This document shows positions 30,600-42,958 of a DNA stretch of 64,000 bases, piece after piece. Position numbers and translations under genes: made by a program. A model generated the notes under the pieces. That model did no database searches and was not told where the DNA came from. It saw only the letters and a program-made list of their open reading frames with translations. This stretch comes from Megamerina dolium (lineage: Eukaryota > Arthropoda > Insecta > Diptera > Megamerinidae). The stretch is taken from assembly GCA_963854835.1 (NCBI GenBank), contig OY978525.1:107268917-107332916 (forward strand). The letters run 5' to 3'. Position 1 is the first letter of the stretch, and the number at the start of each line of letters is the position of its first letter.

Positions 30600-30925
30600 T
30601 ACCGAATATGATCTTAAAAATATTAAATTTGGCTAATTTTCGAACTCATAGATTATACTTCATACAGCTAAGAACCACTCTAATTACATATACATATGTA
30701 CAATGCATATAGACACTTGGTATGTACAACATATGCACATCATATACAAGAGCCACAAGTTTGTGGGCGTTGATTATTCACTTTTCTCATAAACGATAAA
30801 ACAGTAGTTGTTGCAAATGCAACTAACAGCATAAAGTGCCAATAGCAAAAATAAATACACTATTCACAATTACGTATACGTCCTGATATTACAAGTAAAA
30901 TAGAATACAAATATTAGAGTAAATA

Positions 30926-32103
30926 CTGGGTGGCTGATTTGGGTTGGGTTGCTACATTAAGAAACTCAAATAACTTAATTTCATTTAATTCACTTTTTCT
31001 TTTTTTTTTTGTTTGAAAGGTAATACATTTTTATTATGCATAAGTTAATTAGTTTTGAAAATAATTGAGTTTAAATGGCTTCCACGCTCAGTGACGAAAG
31101 TTGTAGTAGGAATTTCCTCAATTATCGTTCGAATGGATTGCTTCAAATCATTCAAATTTGTTGATTTGGTTTTGTAAACTCTCTGTTTGCAAAATCCCCA
31201 CAAGAAAAAATCAGGTGGAGTAAAGTCAGGAGACCTTGGGGGCCAAGGGAAGGTGGAGTTTCTTGAAATCAGCTTTCTTTTTCGGCGAAGTTCTGGTAAC
31301 AAAATCACTTTCAACATCTTTAAGTAATGGTGTCCATTGACCGTAACAGTAACGACGTTTTCTTCGAAAAAATATGGTCCGGCAATGCACCTTGATGAAA
31401 CTGCACACCACTCTGTGACACGAAGTGTGTGTAATTTCGTCTCATGGATTATCTGTGGGTGAGAATCACTACATATCCGAAAATTTTGTTGTTGTTAACA
31501 TTGCCGTTCAAATCAAAATGGGCCTCATCAGACATAAAAATACAGTTCAAGATGATTTCGTCCTCTTCCGTTATTTGGAGGAACTTATCGCAAAACTCCA
31601 AGCGAATTGGCAAGTCTGCTGTGTTCAGTTGGCGCTTGTTAGTTGAATTTTATACGGGAATAAATTTAAATCTTTATGCAAAATCGTCTGCAATGACTGT
31701 CTGTCATTTGAGCAGATAAGCTCTTTCTCGAAACTGTAGGATTGGCTTGTATGGCAGCAGCTACAGCAGCTATTGTTTCCTGCGTCCGAACTGAGGGTTC
31801 GCGATGATAAGGTCTTCTTGCGATTGTCCCACGCACGGCAAATTTATTCACGAGCCTCATTATACTCCATCTACTGGGAGGAGAGTCGTCAAACGTGCAC
31901 GTATATTCTCTTCGGACGGAAACTACGGACTCCAACGCGTGGTAGCGGCGCATAATCCAAATTCTTGTTTCATTATCCCAATCTTCTATTTTCGTTATAT
32001 TTAAAGATGAATCTATTAAATAAAGAAAAAATGAAACAGATATGTTACATGGGTAAAAAATTATTACGTTTTCTTTTGGTAGCAGCTTTCATCAGCCACC
32101 CTG
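30926..32103 (-). mobile_element. mariner-like element, CAGGGTGGCTGAT ends
   Basis: Left end CTGGGTGGCTGATTTGG and the complement of the right end CAGGGTGGCTGATGAAAGC are flanked by TA (30924-30925, 32104-32105). The minus strand reads the HTH part (SRWSIMRLVNKFAVRGTIAR), and later FPWPPRSPDFTPPDFFLWGF and TTFVTERGSHLNSIIFKTN at the C terminus. Frameshifts and stops break the transposase. The WPPRSPDxTPxDFFLWG block marks the DD37-41D type of mariner relatives. A truncated copy is at 47032. Confidence 0.87.
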
Positions 32104-32308
32104 TATATAGCTAGTATTACATCGATATACCTTTGCCATTTTCACAATTTATATTTTACGTATGTATGTGGTTAAATAATGGTTAAAGTAATTATATTAA
32201 ACCGCTCATTAAATGCGCTCAAAATAAAAAAAAATGACATTGAAGAATGTGAAATGAAATGTATTCAAAAAGTACTCAACTCGAACGGGTCAAATCAATC
32301 GAAATTTA

Positions 32309-33618
32309 AAGGGTTATCCATTTTGCGGTTTCAAAAGTAAATGTAAATAAAACACATATAAAATATTTTTTATCATGATATTTATTTTTTATTATAAAGT
32401 TTGAACGTTGACATTATGTAGTGTGAAATACTACATCATTTAAATGACCACCACGCGAATTGTTGCAAGCATCGATTCTTTTGAGGTAATTTTCGACCAC
32501 TTTTTGACACATATTGGGCGGTATCTCAGCCATAACGTGACGAATGTTGGTTTTTAGGTGCTCAAGAGTTAAAGGTTTATCTGCATAAACACCGTCTTTC
32601 TCCGTAGCCCCACAAAAAAAAAGTCAAGCGGTGTCAAATCGCATGATCTTGGTGGCCACTTGATATCGCCACGACGAGAAATTACGCGGCCAGAAAATTT
32701 CTCTGGCAATAAAGCCATATTCGCTCGAGTTGTGTGGCATGTGGCACCGTCTTGTTGAAACCACATATTCTCTAAGTCGTATTCTTCAATAGCAGGCAAA
32801 AAAAATTCGGTTATCATATGACCATAACGCTCCGAAATGACGGTGACAGTCGTTCCATCGTCGTTTTCGAAGAAGTAAGGTCCAATCACACCTCCGGACC
32901 AAAGAGCGCACCAAGCAGTGACTTTTTGTGGATGTAGTGGCCTCTCTTCAATTACTTGAGGATTCTCTGAACCCCAAATATGACAATTTTGTTTGTTAAT
33001 ATACCCACCGAGTGAGAAATGTGCTTCGTCGCTGAAGAAAATTTTGTTCGAAAAATCGCCGTCCATCGCCTGTTGTTCAAGCACCCATTCGACGTATCTA
33101 CGACGTTGTGAATGGTCAGCTAGCTTCAGTTGTTGTGTGAGCTGGATTTTATATGGATGTAGGTGTAGATCCAAATGCAAAATACGCCATAATGTGCCGT
33201 AAGACAGTCCTAATTCCTGAGAACGACGAGGAATTGACACATTCGGGTCTTCGGCAACACTTTCACTTACAGCAGCGATATTTTCGGTGGTACGAGCGAA
33301 ACGATGATGCACAGGCCTTACAATATCTGTAACCGATCCAGTCTCTTTATATTTCTTCACAATTTTGCCAATTGCTTGCGTAGTTGGACGATTATGTAAA
33401 CCATAATCTCCTCTTAAAGCACGATATGTTGCTGTGGCAGAATCACCATTTTTGTAGTAGGTTTTGACAATTTTAATGCGTAGTGCGATAGTTAAGCGAT
33501 CCATTTTCGCAAATGTCAGACTTTGAACTGAAAAAGGAAGAAATTGTTTTAACAACTCAGTTTGACAGATGTCGAATTCTAGCCCTATACTTTTGAAACC
33601 GCGAAATGGATAACCCTT
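32309..33618 (-). mobile_element. DD41D mariner-like element, nearly intact
   Basis: The inverted ends AAGGGTTATCCATTTTGCGG and the complement of CCGCGAAATGGATAACCCTT match at all but one base and continue through GTTTCAAAAGTA. TA borders lie at 32307-32308 and 33619-33620. Length is 1310 bp. The ends are the best preserved of any mariner here, which suggests recent insertion. Confidence 0.92.
32414..33504 (-). pseudogene. DD41D mariner transposase with a C-terminal frameshift
   Basis: It starts MDRLTIALRIKIVKTYYKNG at 33504. Two HTH regions are followed by the linker LHPYKIQLTQQLK. FFSDEAHF carries the first Asp, FQQDGATCHTTRANM the second, and SCDLTPLDFF the third, 41 residues after the second. 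The frame breaks at the 9-base A run 32614-32622 (T run on the coding strand). The reading resumes in another frame with DKPLTLEHLKTN and ends at 32414 after VVFHTT. All three catalytic Asp are present, so only the tail is affected. The break could be real or a sequencing error. Confidence 0.88.
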
Positions 33619-33620
33619 TA

Positions 33621-34114
33621 TATATACGAACACCCATACTTATATGTCAATTTATAAATCTTTTACTCGTTCTGCGTATTTTAAAATCATATAAATCATA
33701 CATGCGAATGCATTCGTGGAATTTTTCTTTAAGGTCACAATTACAACTATAGATTTGTGTTTATGAAATCTCTAATTCATTGAAAAATTCCATTCAAGCA
33801 TACTTAATTTGGATGTAAAAATGAATTGATGTGAAAATATTATTAAATAATTTTTTATGATCTTTGCCAAAGATTAAAATTCCACTGAACCAGGAAATAA
33901 TGATGTTGTTGTTCTAAGAGCAATCACAGTAGTTACCAGTAATTACGCCCTGTGACATGAATTGACACTTCGCTTACTTTGCTTTATTCACACATAAAGT
34001 TTTACAATTTGTAATGTATTACATACTTAGCCTAATTATATTTTCCTTTTTATACACTTCGTAGATTAAATATTAAAATGTTATCAAATATAGACATTTG
34101 AAAACAAAACAAAC
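33621..34114. other. Spacer, no feature seen
   Basis: The sequence is AT-rich without a supported frame. AAAACAAA near 34101 may be one side of the target duplication of the next element. Confidence 0.55.
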
Positions 34115-34471
34115 GGTACTCGCCATCAACGCAAATAGGTCCGAAGATCCTGCGCAGAACTTTTCTCCCGAAAACTCCAAGCATCCTCTCAACCGTGGTG
34201 GAAATTGTCTAGGCTTCTGCGCCATATGTTAGAGCAGGAATAATGAGGGACTTGTAGAGTGTGATTTTCGATCTTCGAGAGAGGGCTCGACTACTCAATT
34301 GCTTACTCAGCCCAAAGTAACACCTGTTAGCAAGAGTAGGATAGATCTCCAGGCTGGCGTCATTACAGTTGTTGATGCTGGTTCCAAGATAAACTAAGTC
34401 CTTCACCACCTCGAAAGTGTAATTGTCAACAGTGACGTGTTGTCCAAGACGCTGGGACTCTCCTCGTTCGG
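34115..34471 (-). mobile_element. RTE-like LINE fragment, copy 3
   Basis: The minus strand reads [53 protein letters not shown] and TLYKSLIIPALTYGAEA, the middle of the RT C-terminal region. Unlike other copies it lacks the 3' tail, so it is truncated at both ends. AAAACAAA occurs on both sides (about 34101 and 34477). Confidence 0.82.
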
Positions 34472-34559
34472 CTATAAAACAAAAAAAGACGAATGAATAT
34501 TTTTTCAAAGTCATGAGTCAAGTTAGAAAAATTGAACATTTCAATTTAAGAATGAAATA

Positions 34560-35560
34560 CAACTTTCAACATTCAACATTCATTCAGTCATTCAAATGAC
34601 TGCCGTGGCTGGCTTAACAGTACCCCAGTATCTGATCACCCCAATTTTCAGTGCATTTTCGATTGTTTGGTCTTCAATAACATGAATGGCACCTTCAATT
34701 TCGTGTTTCAAGACCGCAGTCATTTCTGAATGGTTTTCAAAGACAGTACGCAAAAGATCAATGGTTAAGTTGGCTGTATGTGGCTGTAAGTGGCCCCGTC
34801 TTATTGAAACCAAATGTCGTCCATGTCATCTTATTCAATTTTTGGAAACAAAAATTAATTTAATATAGCACGGCAATGCTCGCTATTGACGGTAACGACG
34901 GCTCTACGAGTCATTTTCGAAGAAAAATTTCCAAATGATGGTGATGGACTAAAAACCATGCCAAAAAATCAGTCGTTTTGGATACATGGGCTCCTCAACA
35001 ATCACGTGTGGATTCCCTGATTCACAAAATGCGACATTTTTGCATATTGGCATAGCCTCCAAATGAGCTTCATCGGAAAACATGATTTTTTGGATAAAAT
35101 GCTGATCTTCGGTCAAACGATTTTCAGCACATAGGGCGAATCGAAAATGCATCAAATGGTTGTGAGGTTTCACTTCTTGGACTAATTGAACGTTGTAGGC
35201 CTTCATATCGAGATCTTTATGGAAAATTCTCGTCAGAGAAATGCTACAAAATGTTCAGTACCTGATAACGATAACGAATTGATGTTGATGACTGTTCACG
35301 CATACTCTGAGTAAAAGCAGCAATGTTTCCGGCTGCGTGCACTGGATGTGAATGTGAACGTGTTGTTTCGCGAATTGGCTTCACAAAATTGATCCAGTAA
35401 CTGCGTTGAATGCACTTTTTTTGTATTAATAATAAATTTCTGAAACTTTTGGGTAGAAAACTCATTACTTAAGATATAATTTTTCAATATTTCCCCAATT
35501 TTGTTCAAGAATATTGCCATTTTATTATTACGTCTCTCTTGAAATCAAAATAAGCGCTAG
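34560..35560 (-). mobile_element. mariner-like element, strongly decayed
   Basis: The minus strand reads a candidate start MAIFLNKIGEILKN near 35520, then YNVQLVQEVKPHN, IMFSDEAHLEAMP (first Asp), GNPHVIVEEPMYPKRLIFW and DMDDIWFQ-like sequence before the second Asp site. Several frameshifts are present. Terminal repeats were not identified, so the ends are approximate. Confidence 0.65.
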
Positions 35561-36452
35561 TAGGTAGAAAGACAACCACTTGTGACTTGTGCGTCATTGG
35601 TGTGATGCGCTAGCCAATATAAAATATAACAAAATAATAATTTTATAATAATCATTCTGTATTCGTATGATACATATCTAAAATATCGAATAATATAATA
35701 ATAATGTTAAACTTGAGTTGATTAATGAATGCAAACATATCTTCCAATACCAAATTGGATTTTCTAAATTGATTAAGACATTCGACCTTGACCTTTCAAA
35801 ATTGTCTGTCTGTGTATGAAATGAAAAATTAAATTCATCCAAAGAGATATATACAATATACATAGAATTTACTATATTATTCAATATTTTAGTTTCTACT
35901 AACAATGCTCTCGTTTGGAAAATACTTTCGATCTGAAAGAACGCTCATTTGATATTTGATAACGTTAATCATATTGCCGTAAATAGTATGAAGTACATAT
36001 TAATAATTGAATAGCAACCAATGTAGAATTGACTTAATTTCTTTTACTTATATATTTGGGTACATATTGTATATTCAATACAAATTAATTTCGTTAACTA
36101 ACTACAAAGAGACCAATTTAAATGTTCTTGGTGTTCCGCGAAAATTTAGTTGCAAAATTCTTATTGAAATAATGAAGTATAATAGAATACATTACACATT
36201 CTAAAGTATGTACCAATTTGCGTTACGACCTATAAAAAATTTCGAATGAAAATGAAAACAAAACTTATTTTTAATTTATTTAGAAACATGCGCCTTGGTA
36301 ATTAAGAAAAAATTCTACTGAAATATGTTTCGTAACAAAACTATACCTACGCCTATATCAGATTACTACTTACTTACTTATTTACTTATATGAAATACTC
36401 AAAAATATTTTTCTTTTGGTATTACATAGTGGGAAGAAAAAAATCCATTACT
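35561..36452. other. Spacer, no gene seen
   Basis: The sequence is AT-rich. A solitary TTACTTACTTACTTATTTAC tract lies at about 36366-36386, 80 bp from the next RTE-like copy, and may be the tail of an older insertion. Confidence 0.5.
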
Positions 36453-36461
36453 TTTACATTT

Positions 36462-36892
36462 ATTACTTATTTACTTATGTGGCCATAACAACCGAATATC
36501 GATTTAGGTCGAATATAACATGCTTCGCCAGACATCTCTGTTCTTCGCTAGCTGACGCCAGTTAGAAATTCCAAGGAGGTTATGTTTTCCTATTCTGCGT
36601 CGTCCTCCAGCGGATTCCGAATATAACACCTCCTTAGACCATAACACCACCTTGGAGCGTGTTCTTCCATTCGCTCGACTTGACCTAGCCGGCGCATTCG
36701 CTGGATTTTGATGCGCTTTACTATGTCAATATCGGCATACAGCTCGTACAGCTCATGGTTGTACCTTATTCGGTACTCGCCACCAACACAAATAGCTCCA
36801 AAGATCTTGCGTAGGACTACTCTCGCGAAAACCCCAAGCATTCGCTCATCCGAGGTGGAAATTGTCCAAGCTTTAGCGCCCAAAGTAGCACA
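36462..36892 (-). mobile_element. RTE-like LINE, truncated copy 4
   Basis: The target duplication TTTACATTT lies at 36453-36461 and 36893-36901. The 3' tail and the C-terminal coding part ([39 protein letters not shown]) are present. An internal deletion joins AKAW-coding sequence directly to CAAAGTAGCAC further upstream in the element, and a small insertion and deletion disrupt the KKVLYS region. Confidence 0.9.
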
Positions 36893-36901
36893 TTTACATT
36901 T

Positions 36902-37337
36902 TTTTCAAGACTTTATCTAACGTGATTTGAATTGTCCGACTTGAGTGAAATATTTATCCTTTTGTTGTATAACTGTCGCTATTTGTAAAATTAAATTCAA
37001 ACTGTCTAAGTTGAAGATTGGAATTATAGAAAAATGTATTCAAAAATAAAACAATTTGCGAAAATATATAACCTTTGTCGAATTTCTCTTTTTGTGCTCC
37101 TACAAGGCCTTTCGATTTATTTGCTTACAGGCTGCAATTAACACAAGTATTGAAAAGGAATCCCAAACGTTTTGTTACCGATTTTCTGCGTGGGCTTTAA
37201 ATTTTTAAATTACGTCGATGTATAATCATAGCGAGCAACTTTATTTTTACCTTGAGTTCATAAAACTCAAATTTCGTACAAAAAAGTAACGCATCCCACA
37301 TACTTGTGAATCAAAATTATAGCTCTGCAAATTAATA
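36902..37337. other. Spacer, no feature seen
   Basis: Nothing recognisable is seen on either strand. Confidence 0.5.
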
Positions 37338-38614
37338 CAGGCTGATTTTTTAAGAGCCTTCGGATTTGATTGAAAAAAAAAAACACATAAAATTTAGAGA
37401 AATGTATGAAATCTTTATCTGAGTCGATAGAACGATCTATATAAATCAATGTTTAAAGATGATTTCATGTAAATGTTGACCGCGGCTCCACCTCAAATGG
37501 TTCATACGCTGAGTCCAATTTTGGCATACTCTCTCCAACATATCGGCCGGTATCTCACGAATAAATTCTTCAATATTGACTTCCAGTGCATCAGTGCGTT
37601 GCGGGCTTGTCGCTATAGTTATGAGCCTTAACATAGCCCCACAAAAAATAATATAAAGGCGTTAAATTGCACGATCTAGGTGCCCAATTAACCGTCCCGA
37701 AACGTGAAATAAACTGTACACCGAATTCGCTTCTCAATTGGGCCATTGTTTCGCGTGCTGTGTGGCATGTGGCACCATCTTGTTGAAACCACATGTGAAC
37801 CAAGTCCAGCTCTTTCATTTTGAGCAAAAAAAAAAAAGAGTGTAATCATCACACGGTAGCGCTCGCCATTCACAGTAACGTTCCTGCCTTCGTCGTCTTT
37901 GAAAAAGTACGGTCCAATGATGTCACCAGCCCATAATCCACACCAAACAGTGCATTTTTCATTGGCAGTTCTTGCTCTTCACATCAAATACGGCAATTTT
38001 TATTGTTCACGTATCCATTCAACCAGAAATGAGTTTCGTCGCTGAACACAATTTTCCGATAAAAAAGTGGATCTTCATCCAACTTTGCCAACGCCCATTC
38101 ACCATAAGTTACCCGTTGAGGTAGATCGTATCGCTTCAATTCTTACATCAGCTGTATTTTAAAAGGTTTTACACTCAAATCCTTTCGCAAAATATTCCAC
38201 GTAGTGGAGTAACAGAGACCCAATTGTTGCGGACGGCACCGAATCAATAATTCACAGTCATCAACAACACTGGCGGATACAGCTGTGATATTTTCCTTTG
38301 TCCTCACTCTACGTATGCGTATTGGTGGTCTAATGTCCAACAATGTAAATTTGGTGCGAAATTGAGTCACAAGATTCCGAATAACCGCCTCAGAAGGTCG
38401 CACAAACTGACCATAAAATGAATGATTGAATGATCCGGAGCATGAATTTTGATAATAAATTCAATAATCTGAAAGTGTTGTTCGTATGCAAGTCGATTCA
38501 TGGTTAAATTATAGACCAAACTGAACATGTTTGACAGTAACATGATGTTACACGAAATAGCTGAGCTGCCAAAAACAGTGTTGCCAAAAAGAAAGTTGCT
38601 AAAAAATCAGCCTG
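37338..38614 (-). mobile_element. DD41D-like mariner relative, copy A
   Basis: Ends CAGGCTGATTTTTTAAGAGC and the complement of GTTGCTAAAAAATCAGCCTG are flanked by TA (37336-37337, 38615-38616); length is 1277 bp. The minus strand reads MNRLAYEQHFQ near 38500, RTKFTLLDIRPPIRIRRVRT, KPFKIQLM then a stop, HMWFQQDGATCHTARETM and CNLTPLYYFLWGYVKAH. The third catalytic Asp is replaced by Tyr (PLYY). Several frameshifts are present. It shares the QLM-stop mutation with the copy at 44525. Confidence 0.9.
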
Positions 38615-38616
38615 TA

Positions 38617-39606
38617 TATTGAGTGATCATCTCTTTTACATTGTTACTGTGCAAAAGAAAATAAATCAAATATTAATCCTGCAATATATTTAAATACATA
38701 TTACATATTATACAACAAAATGTACGTACATATACTTCTGTTAATTAATTTACACAAAAACTTCTTTCATTTCAATAAGATTTTAATCTATCCAAATACC
38801 TAAAATCTTTTGTCAGCAGTTGTCATTCGAGATTTGAGAAATGTTATTTACAATTCACTCTCTTATAGGAAGGAAGAATATGAGGAATGGGTTATGAGGA
38901 GGAGGCTGCACAAACCGACAAAGCCGTATTGTTAATTGAATTTAGAGAAGAGCAAAGTAATAATTAATTTTCTTCTTCTTTTTTTGTTATACTTAAATTA
39001 TTTATGGAAGAATCTATGTACATTTGCAAGTCTGTAATACGTTTATAACAGAGGACGATGTGAAAAAAAAAAAAATGCATGATTACAAGCATAATTGCTG
39101 AACTCACTTAAGCATGGATTAATACGACTTTATACAATCATATTCTAATTTCTGAAATCATATGAATGCCATAATGTGCAGGTGTATATTACATATATTG
39201 AAATCAAAAATAACGTCTTGTAGACCTACAATCTATAAAGTCTATAAAGATTAATGTGAAGGGAAAGTAAGAAATGTGTAAGAGAATTTTTAGCATTCTT
39301 AATAATTTTTTTTTTTTGTAGATTAAGACTTTACAATGACATGACATTTGACATTTGACATTTTTCCATAATTATATTGTACAACATTTAAGATTGAAAA
39401 CCACTTCGAATATATTGAATATCATTTTACAATTATTTTATTTACATAGATTTTTTTAGGAAAATGGAATGGAAGCATATTCGAATGTTATATTCAGAAA
39501 TATTTTGAATATCATTTTGCATTTATTTAAATTCATTTAGCTGGTATTTATAAATCAAAAATTGACTTCATGCATACAATACTCTTGATATCCCATAAAT
39601 CATATA
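38617..39606. other. Spacer, no gene seen
   Basis: The sequence is AT-rich with a tandem GACATTTGACATTTGACATT near 39340 and A runs. No supported frame is visible. Confidence 0.55.
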
Positions 39607-40936
39607 CAAGGTGCGACAATTATGTATTAAGACTTGAACCATATCTCAGCAACCAAGCGCGCCATCTATGTGTGAGCACATGCGTTTTGAAGCTTCAACC
39701 TTCTTCTACTAACTGTCAACTGTTTGGCATTTTGTTGACATTTAATATTTATTGACATTTATTTTACAAAACACGTGTTCGTTTGATGTTGAAATTTTAA
39801 CATGGAGTAAAGAGCGGTCATTAAATTCCACGCAAAAATTGGTAAAAGTGCATCAGAAACATTCTGAATGATGCAGCAAGCGTATGGCGATGCTTGTTTA
39901 TCAAGATCAAATGTTTTTATATGGCATAAACGGTTTGTGGATGGCAGAGAGTCGCTGGAAGATAAAATAAAAGAAGGAAGGCCAATTTCAGTGCGGACGC
40001 CGGAAGCGATCCAGAAACTTTGTGATTTTATTATAGAAGACCACAATGCTTCAGTGAAAATGATGGAAGAGGCTTTAAACATCAACAGAGAAACTATCCG
40101 ACTCATTCTTCACGAGGATTTGGGCAAAACAAAGGTCTGCGCGAGATTTGTTCCACACACATTGACCGAGGACCAAAAATTAATAAGAGTCAGTCATTCT
40201 AGAGACATGGTTGCAGCTGCAGAAAATGATCTAAACTTCCTGAAAACAATTGTTACGGGTGATGAAACGTGGTGTTTCCAATACGATCCAGAAACCAAGC
40301 GTCAAAGTGAGGAATGGAAATTAAAAAACTCACCACAAGCCAAAAAAACACGGAAAGTTCCATCAAAAATCAAAACAATGCTCATCACATTCTTCGATAG
40401 CAAAGGAATTATTCACAAAGAATTTGTTCCAACTGGTCAAACGGTTACTTCCGCATGTTACCTTGAAGTTTTGAAGCGTTTGATGTCCAGAATCCATCGT
40501 GTTCGACCAGAATATCGCGATCTAAAAACTTGGTTCTGTTGCACGATAATGCACCGAGTCACACAGCACTCATTGTTCATCAATTTTTGGCCCGGATTCA
40601 GGTCTATGTGTTGTATCACCCGCCGTATTCACCTGATTTGGCACCGTGCGACTTCTTTTTGTTCCCAAAACTGAAATTGAAGTTGAAAGGATGCTTTTTT
40701 GATGACATTCAGACCATACAACGGGCTTCGACGAGGGCACTGGAGGCAATTCCGAAAAATGAGCTGGAACACGCGTTTGAATCACTATTAAATCAATGTA
40801 ACAAGTGTATTGAATCAGGAGGAGAATATTTCGAATAAATATATCGAAAAATTTGCATTGTTTTGCATTTGCATTTGCATTTGCAATTTGAATTGTATTT
40901 TCTAGAGACAGTCTAATTCATAGTTGTCGTACCTTG
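39607..40936 (+). mobile_element. mariner (DD34D), nearly full length
   Basis: Inverted ends CAAGGTGCGACAATTATG and the complement CAAGGTACGACAACTATG are flanked by TA (39605-39606, 40937-40938); length is 1330 bp. Most of the transposase frame is open. Confidence 0.92.
39802..40838 (+). pseudogene. mariner transposase with two early stops and one frameshift
   Basis: It starts at ATG 39802. Stop codons fall at codon 3 and just before MMQQAYGDACLSR. From there the frame is open: HTH regions with WHKRFVDGRESLEDKI, then GRPISVRTPEAI, the linker CARFVPHTLTEDQK, and GDETWCFQYDPETKRQS with the first Asp. A frameshift near 40520 is followed by LLHDNAPSHTALIVHQFLA (second Asp), [20 protein letters not shown] (third Asp, 34 residues later) and a normal end at IESGGEYFE. 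The catalytic triad is intact; the stops rule out activity as read. Confidence 0.9.
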
Positions 40937-41149
40937 TATAGAGGCCCTTGATTTTCTTCAGCTACTAGGTATCATGTTCCTAATTTTCACACAAAATGTC
41001 AACGTCATCATATATGAGAATATTTTTTTTTTAACATAAAAAGAAAATTGTTGAAAAAGTTGATCATAATTTGTACCATTATTCTCTTTGAAGATAGTGA
41101 AAAATTGTTCGACGTTTTTATAGAATTTGATCAAAAATGAAACACTTTT

Positions 41150-41810
41150 TTCTTATATTTGATCGATAAACGTTTGCATTTTTGGGGTAAAGCCATTATT
41201 CCATCTGTGTAGAACTTCTTGCTTTTCTGAGCGTAAAATTGATCCAAGTGCGTTTTACAAGCCTCTACGGAATTTTAATTTACACCATTAAAATAATTCT
41301 ACAGAAATCGAAACAAATGATAACCTGAAGGTGCAAGCTCCGATATATATGGTGGATGCATCAAAACCTCACAGCCAATATCTCTCAGTTTTTGCCGGGT
41401 CATCAAAGATGTGTGTGGTCTGGCGTTGTCATGATGGAACACAACATATTTTCTATTGATCAATTCTAGCCGTATTAATTGAATTGCTTGCATTAATCTC
41501 ATTAATTTTTGGTAGTAGAGATCAAAATCAATCGTTTGACCAGATTGTAGAAGCTCATAATCAACAATTTCTTTCCAATCACATCAGACACACAGCATTA
41601 CCTTTTTTGGTGTCAATCCTGGCTTTGCCAACATTTGCAACCCTTCACCTCGCGTCCATGATCACATTATTGTCGTACGTGATCCACTTTTCATCGCCTG
41701 TAGCATCCTTTTTAGCAATGGATAGCAAATAGAAATTCGTTCCAACAAAATTTTTCAAATTTAATTCATGTGGCAACTAAACATCAAGTTTTTTTTTTCA
41801 AGATTTATGC
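41150..41810 (-). mobile_element. mariner 3' fragment
   Basis: The minus strand reads ELINRKYVVFHHDNARPHTS (second Asp block), MTRQKLRDIGCEVLMHPPY and SELAPSGYHLFRF, where Gly replaces the third Asp. Earlier sequence includes DEKWITYDN-like remains near 41680. Ends are not defined. Confidence 0.75.
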
Positions 41811-42866
41811 AAGCGAAGTATGTGAAATAAATCGATTCTAAATTTCTAAATTCTAAATATTAGATGACCTTAATGTAGACTACAACTACGAGGTAATAAA
41901 ATCAATTTAATGCCGATTTAATAGAAACAATTTGATAAAGTTTACAACCAACAAATTGATTTATATATTATGCTGCGTGACTTATAAGCCTACATATTTA
42001 CTATAAATAGAGTGTTTTATTTCTTTATTTAAATATAATCAAGTCACGTTGCAAGAGATTTCATATAAAAAAAAAAATTGTATACACTAATCTACATACA
42101 ATCGTCTTAGTCAAACCCCTAAAAGTATGTTACTTAAATGTATATACACATTGCATGTTATCAACATGTGTATATACATTCATTATACGCACTGTTAACT
42201 TTCTATACATAACAATTTGTGCTTAATTTGTATTTATTTTATTTTATTTTTTTACATACGTAATATATTTCAAATAAATTAATTGTGAACATTTAATTTG
42301 ATGCATTTTACAGGTTTTTCACATAATAAAGTTCTTTATATGAGTACTTTCAGATCATATTACTATTATAGTACATACTTACAGACGACTTAATTGCATT
42401 CTTAAACTTTTAGCATTATGTACGTGCACAATGAGGTGAACATTTCCAATAAAGATAAGTTCAATTTTAAATGCTTAAATAATTTGCATTAGAATAACTA
42501 ACAACAATAAAAAAATAGAAAAGCTTGATGGGCGAGTGGAATAGATAAACGAGAACAATACATTGCAAATTGTTCACTAAATAAAAGTAGAACATTATGA
42601 ACAATTTAGTATGGTCTATCTTATACACATGAATATGTATGCTTTCTCTCTCACACTCTCACACTCTCTATCATTGTTCGACACCATCATATGGAATTTA
42701 ATAAATAAAATTCCACAATTTCACGCCAAACGTGTTGGAACGTTAAGCTAGCATGCCAAGTATTTGTATATATGTACATACATATACATGTTTATAATGT
42801 ACATATACTAAATATATATTTTATACTATACATACAACTATATATTCGTAAGATGGTATTGGTGTG

Positions 42867-42958
<92 letters not shown>

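Noticed and set aside
36362..36391. Additional RTE-like LINE copy at the solitary TTAC repeats
   Set aside because: Only the short tandem tail is present without any LINE body, so it could equally be a plain microsatellite.
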